Shown here: piece after piece, positions 1 to 8,045 of the stretch | Layout of the letters: each line of letters starts with the position of its first letter | Numbering within the stretch: the stretch's first letter is position 1 | From: Photobacterium sp. JCM 19050 | Lineage (GTDB): Bacteria; Pseudomonadota; Gammaproteobacteria; Enterobacterales; Vibrionaceae | Direction of reading: 5' to 3' | Assembly: GCA_001310455.1 (NCBI GenBank) | Contig: BAXG01000002.1 | Location: forward strand, 62,001 to 126,000 | DNA: 64,000 nucleotides | Translations under genes and position numbers: made by a program | The notes under the pieces: generated by a model | Told to the model about the DNA's origin: nothing | Seen by the model: the letters and a program-made list of their open reading frames with translations, nothing else | Database searches by the model: none

Positions 1-124
1 CCATCTGTGTCAGCATTTCAAATTATGACAATAAAAAAGAAAGAAAATGAACAGAGTGAAACAAGCCATGAATGAAGGCGGGATGTGAGGCGGGTTTTAT
101 TACATCATTTTAACCATTAATACG

Positions 125-307
125 TTACGGCTGTTGATGACTGCTGCCGGAAGTGCCGGTTTCCTGAGCTGAATTTGGTTTTTTTGCCACAGCCCGAAGA
201 ATGGCCAAGGTACTCATCAGTGCGATAACCGCTGTGATAAACAACAGCCACGGCACATGCTCACTCGGATTGGCCGCCACAGAGTGAAGGATATTTAGTA
301 GATTCAA
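125..307 (-). CDS. Small single-pass membrane protein, copy 1
   Basis: A 60-residue protein of unknown function, read from a TTG at 307. The core SVAANPSEHVPWLLF leads into one hydrophobic helix (about residues 18-38), and the tail is short, hydrophilic and rich in Ser/Gln. It is a paralogue of the protein at 1158-1385: the stretch from SVAANP through the helix is almost identical, and the DNA is also similar over about 130 bases, so this is a recent duplication. The two copies bracket the zeta-toxin remnant. No family is recognised. The start is weak because the other copy uses ATG and nothing better exists here. Confidence 0.5.
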   Translation of the reverse strand: MNLLNILHSVAANPSEHVPWLLFITAVIALMSTLAILRAVAKKPNSAQETGTSGSSHQQP

Positions 308-372
308 AAACGTGAAGTGTCTCTGGGGGAGAAATGTCGGTTATTGCTGTTTTCATTAGGTGTTGAAGATAG

Positions 373-930
373 ATTTTCAGGAATGATCACGGCACTGAAT
401 TTGTTCACATTGAAAATGACGAACTTAGAAAAGAGTTTGAAGATTATAAAGGGTACAACTCACCTTTGTTCCAACGCCCTGCTACGTTTTTAGTTGAGGC
501 GATTCATGATAGGGCGCTCAATAGAGATGTGAGCTTTATTTTGGACTCGACGCTCTCGAACTTTACAAAAGCGAAAGACAACATTGAACGATCGTTGAAG
601 AAAAAACGGTTCGTGATGATTATCTTTGTGTATCAAGAACCAGATCAAGCTTGGCGATTGGTAAAAGCGAGAGAGATAGTAGAGGGACGCCGAGTACCTG
701 AAACAGTGTTTATCGAACAATTTTTGCAATCACAATGTGTAGTGAGTCAGCTGAAGCGGTACTTTGGCGACAAAATTGATATAACTTTCATTGAAAAAAA
801 CATTGATGGCATCAACGATAAACCACACTTCAATGTCACTGACATTGACGCATTATTTCGCAAAAAGTACAATCGCCGAACTTTGGAGAGCATTGTCGGT
901 ATCGCTAAAAACCACGAAGGGGGAGAGTAA
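373..930 (+). pseudogene. Truncated zeta-toxin-like P-loop kinase, N-terminus missing
   Basis: An open frame from about 373 (stops lie at 364 and 370; the first usable start is TTG 466). It encodes what looks like the C-terminal two thirds of a zeta/PezT-type kinase. Visible parts are VHIENDELRKEF (the D-E-x-R segment after the P-loop strand), a helix with RPATFLVEAIHDRAL, then SFILDSTLSN and the REIVEGRRVPE segment typical of zeta toxins. The Walker A loop that should precede these is absent, and the 65 bases up to the neighbouring gene leave no room for it. Zeta toxins phosphorylate UDP-N-acetylglucosamine. Without the P-loop this copy should be inactive. Its 3' end overlaps the next small gene (TAATG), so an original two-gene operon survives. 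Confidence 0.6.
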
Positions 931-1091
931 TGTCAGCTAAGCGAGACAAAGTAAAAACTACTGCTTTCTCAGATTTCGTTCGTCATGCGTCATCGAGAGA
1001 TAAGAAAAAATTCTTCAACAAAGTTATTCAGGAAACAATCAAAGAACAGCAAGAGCTGATTGCTAAAGCTGATCAACAGAATCATTGTTGA
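930..1091 (+). CDS. Small charged protein coupled to the zeta-like remnant
   Basis: A 53-residue protein whose ATG overlaps the stop of the zeta-like frame (TAATG), with GGGGGAG just upstream as ribosome binding site. It is rich in Lys and Glu and is predicted helical (FVRHASSRDKKKFFNKVIQE, then EQQELIAKADQ). The coupling suggests a partner or antitoxin of the kinase, but this is inference from position only. No family is recognised. A T-rich tract at 1137-1149 follows it. Confidence 0.5.
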   Translation: MSAKRDKVKTTAFSDFVRHASSRDKKKFFNKVIQETIKEQQELIAKADQQNHC

Positions 1092-1157
1092 CCGATGGTT
1101 TTCAGAATTGAAGTTAAAAGTCGCTGAGTTGAGCGGCTTTTTTGCTTTTTGGATATA

Positions 1158-1385
1158 TCAATTCGCTAATAGCAGTGCATTAATTTTAGTATTTCCATTG
1201 ACGAGTTGAAGCACTGCCATCCTCTTATCGAATTTCCTGGCCAGATTCCGGTTTTTTCGCCACCGCCCGACGAATAGCAAGGTACTCACCAGAGCGATAA
1301 CCGCTGTAATAAACAACAGCCACGGCACATGCTCACCCGGATTGGCCGCCACAGATTGAAGGGTTTCCAGCAGTGTTGAAAACAT
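1158..1385 (-). CDS. Small single-pass membrane protein, copy 2
   Basis: A 75-residue protein starting at ATG 1385. It begins MFSTLLETLQSVAANPGEHV, followed by a hydrophobic helix (about residues 22-40) and a basic segment GRWRKNRNLARKFDKR, so the C-terminus is probably cytoplasmic. It is a paralogue of the protein at 125-307, with a longer tail. Function is unknown. One possibility is that small membrane proteins of this kind near toxin genes are themselves growth modulators, but nothing in the sequence proves it. Confidence 0.5.
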   Translation of the reverse strand: MFSTLLETLQSVAANPGEHVPWLLFITAVIALVSTLLFVGRWRKNRNLARKFDKRMAVLQLVNGNTKINALLLAN

Positions 1386-1556
1386 TAAGTGGCTCCGGTT
1401 GGAAGGTGCTCAAAAAGTGAAATGAGTTTAGCACTGAGTGGGGCGGGGCAGGAAGTAACATACTGAAATATCGAAACCGGTATAGCAGTTTGAATGACCA
1501 CTTGGGAGTGCGTCTTAATTACGCTAGGCTGTACGAAAATGTGCATGGAGAACATT

Positions 1557-2817
1557 ATGCAATCGCGTCAGTACAAGCCGTTGGTTAAGCGCTATGCCCA
1601 GAGCAGCAAAAAAAGCCCGATATCTATTTTATTGAAGGTACTTTATGGGGCTGGGGGTGAATCCCAATATGGTAAAAGCCAGTGAATGGCTCCCAGATCT
1701 CTTCGGCGACGCCAATTTTGATGATGTCGCGGTCATGGATTCTTGCACTCAGGGTCTTTTTGCCTTTTACAACGACTGTATGCGTCGGGTCATGGAGTTT
1801 GAGCTGAAACTGCCCGCTGCTTGTAAGCTATCCAAAACTGACATGGCTTCCTCCCTTGATGATGGTGCTCCGTTGCCGTCTTATTGCTCCGGTCTGTTAA
1901 AAGCGCTAAAGAAGATAAACAAACGCTCGCTGAGGAGTGGTCAAACGCTTTTATTGGAACGGCTTACCCACGTTGCAACGGGTTTTACCAGCCTGAGAGC
2001 GGCCAAAGAAATCTTCAAACCGCTGGCGGAATGTTACCCGTTTGAACGGCAGGCTATGGATGCGAGACGTAACTTCACCCGGATGCTGGGTGATGCGATT
2101 TATGAGATACGCTTTGGTGAAGAATTTATGCCACCAGGTCAGGCAGAGTGGGATGATGATAGAGAAGACCCGTTCCCTGGAGAACCTGATGAGCAGGATG
2201 AAGTTTACCAGATGCTCGATGCGTTAATGTCCATTGAAAGTCGGGAACCCATTGAGCCAATAAGCAAGTTAATCAATTTCATGGAAGAAGAGCAGATTAC
2301 TCCTGAATTCAAACAAGAGAATCATGGGCATTTCTGGGGCATTCATGAGACTCGCCCTTACATGACATTGAGAAGCCGCCGGGCGTACCTTAACTTCCAC
2401 TATGGGGATAAAACACAGGCAGTCGAAGAGCTTGAAGACCTGCTTTACCTTAACCCGATGGATAACCAGGCAAATCGTTATCTTCTGGCTAATGCGTACA
2501 TCACAACTCAAAACTGGGATGGGCTGGAAAATCTGCTGACAGAGATGCCAGAAGAGAGCATGTTTGACGCCTGCTCCCGCAGTTTGCTTATTTACGCAAA
2601 ACAAGGAGACAGCCCGGCAGCAAAAGCCGAAAAGGCCCGATTGAAAAGCCTGAACAAGCACTGCGCCAAAATGCTCACCGGACAGATGAAGGTGAAAGAC
2701 GCGCAACCGGAGATGTACTCTCCCGGCAGTAAAGAAGAAGTGGCGACCTACATGACATTCGGCGGCAAACAGGCCTGGCTCAGTGTTGAAGGTAGCTTGT
2801 TCTGGCTTCGCCGGTAA
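1557..2817 (+). CDS. YecA/UPF0149-like protein with TPR-like C-terminus
   Basis: The N-terminal part resembles UPF0149/YecA proteins: FIEGTLWGWGVNPNM and ASEWLPDLFGD match the usual start of the family. The second half has helical hairpins, including AVEELEDLLYLNPMDNQANR, that look like tetratricopeptide repeats, so a protein-binding scaffold is likely. The start is taken at ATG 1557 (GGAG six bases upstream). The frame is broken twice: in the A7 run near 1606 and the G5 run near 1655. Adding one A and one G gives a continuous reading QSSKKKPDIYFIEG. The protein would be about 420 residues. No cysteine-rich SEC-C motif is seen at the end. Substrate and partners are unknown. Confidence 0.55.
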
Positions 2818-2991
2818 AACCACTCACCGCTCAATGTGTCTTCATTGAGCGGTTTACAACGCAATATACTCATGAATTGGGTGTCTGAAATCACAGAGTG
2901 AAATGCCGGGTGGTGTCGTGATTTCTCTCCACTACTGATTCATGACACAATATGCTGTAAATCATGCCGAAAATCCGTCAAGCCAGGGTTT

Positions 2992-4704
2992 ATGAACCGC
3001 ACAATATCCTTCTATCACCAACATGCCGGCAAATTGGACGAACAGTACCAGTCGCAACCTTTTGAAGCTGTGCATCACAGTTGGAAACCTTTCTGGCCCG
3101 AAGGTGGTGAGCCTTTTAAAGTGCTTGATATTGGTTCAGGTAATGGCCGGGATGCTGAATGGTACGCCAGCCGGGGCGGGGAGGTGTATGCTGTAGAACC
3201 TGCAGACGCCTTTCGAAAAATTGGCGAAGATCGTACCCGGGATCTTGCTGTTACCTGGCTTTCGGACACCCTGCCGGAATTGAAAACCGTCAATCAGCTC
3301 AGCCTTCGTTTTGACTATATTGTGTTGTCTGCTGTTTGGATGCATATCGCACCTGGAGAGCGGGAGAGAGCTTTCCGTAAACTCGCTAACCTGCTGGCTC
3401 CCAATGGCAGGCTGGTTATTACATTGCGTCACGGCAGTTTCAGTGACGAGCGCTCCAGCCATCCCGTATCTGCGGAAGAAATTGAAAGCCTCGCCAGGGA
3501 CCGAGCGCTCCAGGTCCGTCACAAGACGGGTAAACATGGTGACGCATTGGGTCGGAAGGATGTCGAGTGGGAGACTCTGGTACTGACATTGCCGGATGAC
3601 GGCTCGGGAGATCTGATCAAAGTCCGGCATATTATTGTCAACGACAACAAATCAGCGACTTACAAACTAGCGCTGTTACGGACATTGCTTCGCATTGCCG
3701 ATGCCCATCCCGGTGCCGCATTTGACCGCAGTGACGGCAATATCGTACTTCCGCTGGGGCTGGTGGCCCTTTATTGGATGCGACAGTACAAACGTTTGCT
3801 TGATTTTGATGCCGGTGAGGGAAGAGGTGTACAGCAAAACAGCGATTCCAACAGAGGTCTCGGTTTTGTTCAACCGGATGGCTGGGAGCAGTTACGGCAT
3901 CTTGCCCCGGATGATTTGACAATAGGTGCATTTTTTCAGGGTGAAGAAGCAGCAGCATTGCAGAAAGCCCTTAAAGATTCAATAGATACCATTAAAGCCG
4001 GGCCGGTTCGCTTTATCTATCAGGGGGATATCTCCAACCCGATGTTTCAGATAGAAAAAGCGCGGCGAAAACCTGAAAGCAGCTTTATCCTCGACATCAC
4101 ATTCCTGAAAAGTTTTGGTGCTTTTATTCTGGAGGAGAGCCTGTGGGATTGTCTGCGGCTTTATTCAAGCTGGATTGAACCTTGGTGGTGAATCAGTGGA
4201 TCGGGGAAATGAGACGCTACGAACTCAACCGCAGGCGGGATATTCCCTTACAGACCTACTTTGACCGGCTGGTTTGGATTGATGGCGGGCACGATACGAG
4301 GGATGTCAGAAAGCGAATAGACGGACTCAGGGCATCAAACCAGACTGTTGTCAGCATCTGGAGTGGTCGGGCGCTAAAAGACAGCTATCAGGTGGATCAC
4401 TGTTTGCCCTTTGCTTACTGGCCCAACAACGATCGCTGGAACCTGCTCCCGGCTACCGATAAAGAAAACAATGAGAAAAGAGACCGCGTGCCGTCTAAAC
4501 AACGCCTTAATGAAGCACAGGTACGGGTTCTGGCGTTTTGGGATCTTGCTTGGGGAAGTGACCGCGAAAACGCCGTTTTTCAGCGAAGCCGCCCTCTCTC
4601 TGCCGAATATTTCGACCAAAGAAGACAGCTTTGAAGCGGTCTATGAAGCAGTGAAATTGCAGGTCAGAGGCGTGAAAAGCCGGTTGTTGGTTCGGGAGTG
4701 GTGA
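2992..4704 (+). CDS. SAM-methyltransferase / HNH nuclease fusion protein
   Basis: The N-terminal class I methyltransferase domain (residues about 1-200) shows the SAM loop VLDIGSGNGRDAEWY, the acidic strand VYAVEPAD and the motif IV/V strand LRFDYIVLSAVWMHI. A middle helical domain has NDNKSATYKLALLRTLL, a pattern I associate with restriction-type HNH proteins. The C-terminus is an HNH-like nuclease with YQVDHCLPF and an N-rich loop followed by WNLLPATDKENNEKRD. The frame breaks near 4178 (a C probably lost from a CCC run) and near 4568 (an A lost). Restored, the protein has about 570 residues and ends at 4704. The target is unknown. The methyltransferase is of the small-molecule/protein type rather than a clear DNA methylase (no NPPY-like motif seen). 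It stands alone with no recognisable partner. Confidence 0.6.
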
Positions 4705-4854
4705 TGGGAGTTTTATTTCAAACATCTCAATGTTGTAAACGAGCCACCTCAAGGAACGCATTCTCCCGGACATTTTTCGGCAGCCGTGACTATGTTCAAA
4801 CGAAGTTCCGCTGTGAGAATGTGGGTTTTAGAAAACGCGAATGGCTTGCGTGAT

Positions 4855-5002
4855 TTTCTACAATTTAATGCGCAAAAAATGTAATGAGTGTGTAGGGATA
4901 AATTGTGCAGTATGAAGAACGGATGTTGATAGTCACTAAACATAAACAAAGCTCGGACCTTTTGGCCCGAGCTTTTTCCAATCGATTGGCTGGCGTAAGT
5001 TG
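4855..5002. repeat. Left copy of ssrA-flanking repeat (candidate attachment end)
   Basis: This segment matches 15362-15516 over its whole length with few differences, including an unbroken GTATGAAGAACGGATGTTGA block, a rho-independent hairpin, and CCAATCGATTGG at the edge of the tmRNA gene. After that edge the copy continues as CTGGCGTAAGTTG, a decayed version of the tmRNA 3' end (GAGCTGGCGGGAGTTG). It therefore looks like the chromosomal-side attachment scar of an element inserted at the 3' end of ssrA, with the element running rightwards to 15500. Confidence 0.7.
4948..4977. terminator. Rho-independent terminator in left repeat
   Basis: Stem GCTCGG...CCGAGC around a GGACCTTTTGGCC centre, flanked by AAA on the left and a T5 run on the right, so it can act on both strands. 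It is the counterpart of the ssrA terminator at 15453-15485, with several stem bases changed but pairing largely kept. Confidence 0.7.
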
Positions 5003-5207
5003 ATCTTGGTTCTTAAATTATTGAATGTTATTTACTTGCTGTGGTTTGAGTTTCTTTTTTGGTTCCTAAGATGGTCCAAAAAACAAACGGTTGTCTATTT
5101 TCAGTGCTGATAGTTGTTATCTTGCAGATGTAGAAGCGCTACTGGTAAAAAACTAGCCAAGGCACACAACATTGATTAATCTGATCTCATAATCGTTAGT
5201 TTTTGAG

Positions 5208-6585
5208 ATGAAAGTGATGTCAGGTAAGTATTTGTCCCCACCAGCATGCCCATTTAGCACAATCGGAGACGTTTTGTTCGAGATTGGCAATCAGGGGCTC
5301 GATCCTAATGACTATACCGATTACATCGTCCCATTTACTGACGAGTACCATTCGTTCAACGAGTTTAGGCGTAGAGTTAAGTCAGGCTTGGAAGTCAAAT
5401 ATTGCTGGTGGCTAACTCGCCTGTCTCGAGACAAAACCTTAATCGATCTCACTCCCTTAGAAGATAAACCTTTGCCTCCAGACTTGCCTGAGCAAGTAAT
5501 CCAAGCTCTGTTGAACTCCCCTGACTATACAAAACATTTCAAATTCAATAATTTGCATGAATTTGGTCGTGTGCTGTCGCAAATTGATCGTTACACCACG
5601 CACAGTGCAATGCTGGGTATCTTAGAGCAAATTGGCGAGCGGGCACACTTTGAGCACTTAGCGAATAATCTAGTGGATGATGAGGCGATATCGAGTAGTC
5701 AATTAGAAGGTGCGGCTACGACGACCATCCTTGCGAAAGAGATGATCCGAAAAAAAGAAAGCCTCGCACTGACGATGAGCGGATGATTTTTGGCAACTTT
5801 GACCTAATGAAAAGTGCTGGGATCTTAGGGATGAGCCGTTTAGCATTGAGCTAATCAGAAATTTGCATAGCACCGGAACGAGAACATTAGAGCAAGAAAA
5901 ATACACGTCTGGCGCATTCAGGACAACGGATGATGTTGCGGTTGTTGATGCAGAAGGTGAGATTGTCCATCAGCCACCCAAACACGATAGCATTGAGAGA
6001 CTACTTACTCGCGTCGTGAAGTGGCTTAATTCCAATGACAGTGGTGTTCATCCGGTTATCCAAGCTATCACACTTCATTTTGTTATCGGTTATGTACACC
6101 CGTTTCGAGATGGTAACGGAAGAGTCGCTAGGGCCCTTTTCTACTGGTATATGTTCAAATCCGGCTATACCGGCTTCCGGTATATTGCGATATCGGCATT
6201 GCTCAAGAAAGCGCCGATTCAATATGGTGTTAGCTACTTAGATACGGAGCACGATAACTTAGATCTCACGTACTTCATTAAATATCAGCTACTGATAATC
6301 GGTCGCGCTATCGATGAATTTGTTGCAGTTTATCAACGAGCGGCACAGCAAATGCAGGGGCTAGAAGAGCGTTATTCTGGCTTGGAAGATATCGAGAGAA
6401 AGATCATTGGATTTGTCTCTGGTGAGCCTCGTTACCGAAAAAAGCCAACAGTCACAGCTCGTGAGGTTGAGAGTCTATTAGGTATTAGCTATAACAGCGC
6501 GAAGCAAAAATTGGATGATATGGTCACGGCAGGAATACTAGCATCTGAGAAGATTGGTAAATCCACTGAATATTTTTTAGCTTGA
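5208..6585 (+). CDS. fic: Fic-domain protein (putative AMP-transferase) with C-terminal winged helix
   Basis: Fic enzymes usually transfer AMP from ATP to a hydroxyl of a target protein. The catalytic motif HPFRDGNGRVAR (consensus HxFx(D/E)GNGRxxR) is complete near 6100-6135. An N-terminal SSSQLEGA segment fits the (S/T)xxxE(G/N) inhibitory helix, so the protein is probably self-inhibited (class II layout). The C-terminal part (TAREVESLLGISYNSAKQ) is a winged helix. Two one-base losses break the frame: in the A7 run near 5755 and in TTGGG near 5822. Restoring them gives RKKRKPRTDDERMIFGN and AWDLRDEPFSIELIRNLH, the usual linker, and about 459 residues. It is the first gene inside the ssrA island. 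The target is unknown. Confidence 0.8.
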
Positions 6586-6589
6586 GAAT

Positions 6590-7045
6590 GATTAACCGTT
6601 CTTGAAGCTTGATACAACCCTTTTGCCATGGGGATGTACGTGATATCAATCACACAGGCTTGGCTAGGGTAAACCACCTCGATAAAACTCAACAGGTAGG
6701 GTAAATCGCCCCAATGTCCATATCACGCATGATCCGAACAATACGCTTGCGATTAACAATATGGCTCTCCTTTGCCAGTTGATTTCTAATCCGCCGGCTG
6801 CCGATAAAAGGATACTGAAGGTGAATTTCGTCAATCATACAGCGCAATTCAACATCCTCATCAAAGAGTCCAATGGGCTGATAATAAGTGGTAGAGCGGG
6901 TAATGGTGAGCAATTCGCACTGGCGCTTTATCGGTAATGAGGTGGATTTACCCAGCGAATGCTTTCGCTTTGCCCGGTACAACGACCGAGCACTTTGGCT
7001 AAAAATTCGTTTTCCATGGTCATTTGAACGGCCTGTCTTTTCCTA
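6590..7045 (-). mobile_element. IS3-family transposase remnant
   Basis: On the minus strand, from about 7045 down, an orfA tail (QAVQMTMENEFLAKVLGR) runs into the N-terminal half of orfB. The latter has the HTH_21-like segment LRCMIDEIHLQYPFIGSRRI and RKRIVRIMRDMDIGAIYP. After a frame change it reaches VIDITYIPMAKG, the strand bearing the first Asp of the DDE triad, and stops. The second Asp and the Glu are missing, so the rest of the transposase is deleted at the end of the Fic gene. It cannot transpose. Terminal inverted repeats were not found. Confidence 0.75.
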
Positions 7046-7903
7046 GTAAGTCAGAAACGGCATCAAGTCATCCATATTGCCCACAACAATCTGCTGCCCT
7101 TGGGGTCTGATTTTTTGCATGTGTATGTCGATGTTATACGCATCCAAGATGTACCGAATGAGTGAGGCGTTGGTTGGGATACGAAGCGTACCATTGAGCA
7201 TGCCGTAATCTTTTTCGATCACGGCTTTTTGCTTTTCGTTAAAACGGAGATCGGGGATAAGCTCGATGGTTACGTCAGTATTCCAAAGCGCATCATCTTG
7301 CTTGCCGTGCGCAGCATTGTCATTGATATCTGGTACACCATGAATGCGACTCAATACAAAATCACGATAATCATCAGCATGCTCACAATAGGCACGAACG
7401 TGCCAGCGAAGCGGTGTGCAAATCAGGGTGTGAGGCGAGATTATCCTTTCCACGGTTTCGCCATCTTTTAACGATGTGTAGCAAATATCGACACGTTTTT
7501 TCTCCCGAATGGCTTGGACCAACGGTCGTAATACCTCCGGCGCAATATTGCGTGTGACTGGCCGAATCATCGCAGTGTGTTCAAACCCCATATCAAGTTC
7601 AACAAATGTCACTGTCATGTCTTCACGGCGAGAGAGGATATGCAGGTACTCATCGGCATGACCTGAAGTAAGCTTCGGGCTGAAGCTATTGCTTGGCTTA
7701 TAGCCTTTTAGGTGCTTATCGTAAACAAGGTTACCGGGAGCGATGTCGGCTAGATAGGTATTGATGTCTTTGGATGCTTGCTGGCGCCCGATGCCAAAAC
7801 TTTGAATTAAGTGATTGGTGGTTAACCGACCCTCCCAAAGCGCGAAAATCTCGATCACCCGGTATCGTAAGAGTAAATCCCACCTAATCGGCCATTTCGT
7901 CAT
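7043..7903 (-). CDS. WYL-domain transcriptional regulator (CapW/BrxR-like)
   Basis: 286 residues. The N-terminal winged helix-turn-helix (about 1-75) contains LTTNHLIQSFGIGRQQASKD. A WYL domain follows (about 130-215), with CTPLRWHVRAYCEHADDYRD as the WYL-type strand, and then a C-terminal WCX-like extension. Proteins of this layout (CapW, BrxR) are homodimeric repressors that sit just upstream of bacterial defence genes, and their WYL domain senses a ligand, possibly nucleic acid. Here the gene is divergent from the helicase-Argonaute operon with 142 bases between the two starts, so it most likely controls that operon. Its stop abuts the IS3 remnant, so the last residues may have been altered by the insertion. 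Confidence 0.8.
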   Translation of the reverse strand: MTKWPIRWDLLLRYRVIEIFALWEGRLTTNHLIQSFGIGRQQASKDINTYLADIAPGNLVYDKHLKGYKPSNSFSPKLTSGHADEYLHILSRREDMTVTFVELDMGFEHTAMIRPVTRNIAPEVLRPLVQAIREKKRVDICYTSLKDGETVERIISPHTLICTPLRWHVRAYCEHADDYRDFVLSRIHGVPDINDNAAHGKQDDALWNTDVTIELIPDLRFNEKQKAVIEKDYGMLNGTLRIPTNASLIRYILDAYNIDIHMQKIRPQGQQIVVGNMDDLMPFLTY

Positions 7904-8045
7904 TCTTCGATTCCTGTCCAGTTACTCGACATGTATGTACGCTCAGTATTTACCTGATTCCAATGTGGAAATAGTATTTTTTAGACATTATATCGTCAAG
8001 TTGGAAGACAGCTGACAGAGCAATGACCGTATCGGAGCGCGGGTC
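7904..8045. promoter_or_regulatory. Divergent control region between WYL regulator and ddmD-like gene
   Basis: 142 bases that must hold both promoters and any WYL operator. A small inverted repeat TTCC-AATGT-GGAA lies near 7958-7971, and an AT-rich patch TAGTATTTTTTAGACATTAT follows it, facing ddmD. GGAG at 8034-8037 is a good ribosome binding site for ATG 8046. An eight-codon frame (ATG 8023 to TGA 8049) overlaps the ddmD start and could couple translation. The operator itself is not identified. Confidence 0.4.

Larger units (their letters stand above)
4705..5207. other. Gene-free stretch holding the left ssrA-flank copy
   Basis: No credible gene is seen in these 503 bases. The middle part (4855-5002) is the duplicated ssrA-flanking segment with its terminator, described separately. 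The remaining right part (5003-5207) is AT-rich and leads into the Fic gene; it probably holds that gene's promoter, but no clear -35/-10 pair could be chosen. Confidence 0.5.

Noticed and set aside
1..1385. Integron cassette interpretation for the duplicated small genes
   Set aside because: No attC-like imperfect palindromes and no integron integrase seen around the copies.
2269..2823. Open frame of 184 codons on the minus strand
   Set aside because: It lies fully opposite the YecA-like gene and has unusual Cys/His-rich composition without family features.
5208..6585. Fic gene as a genuine pseudogene
   Set aside because: All catalytic and inhibitory residues are intact and the two breaks are the same error type seen in essential genes.
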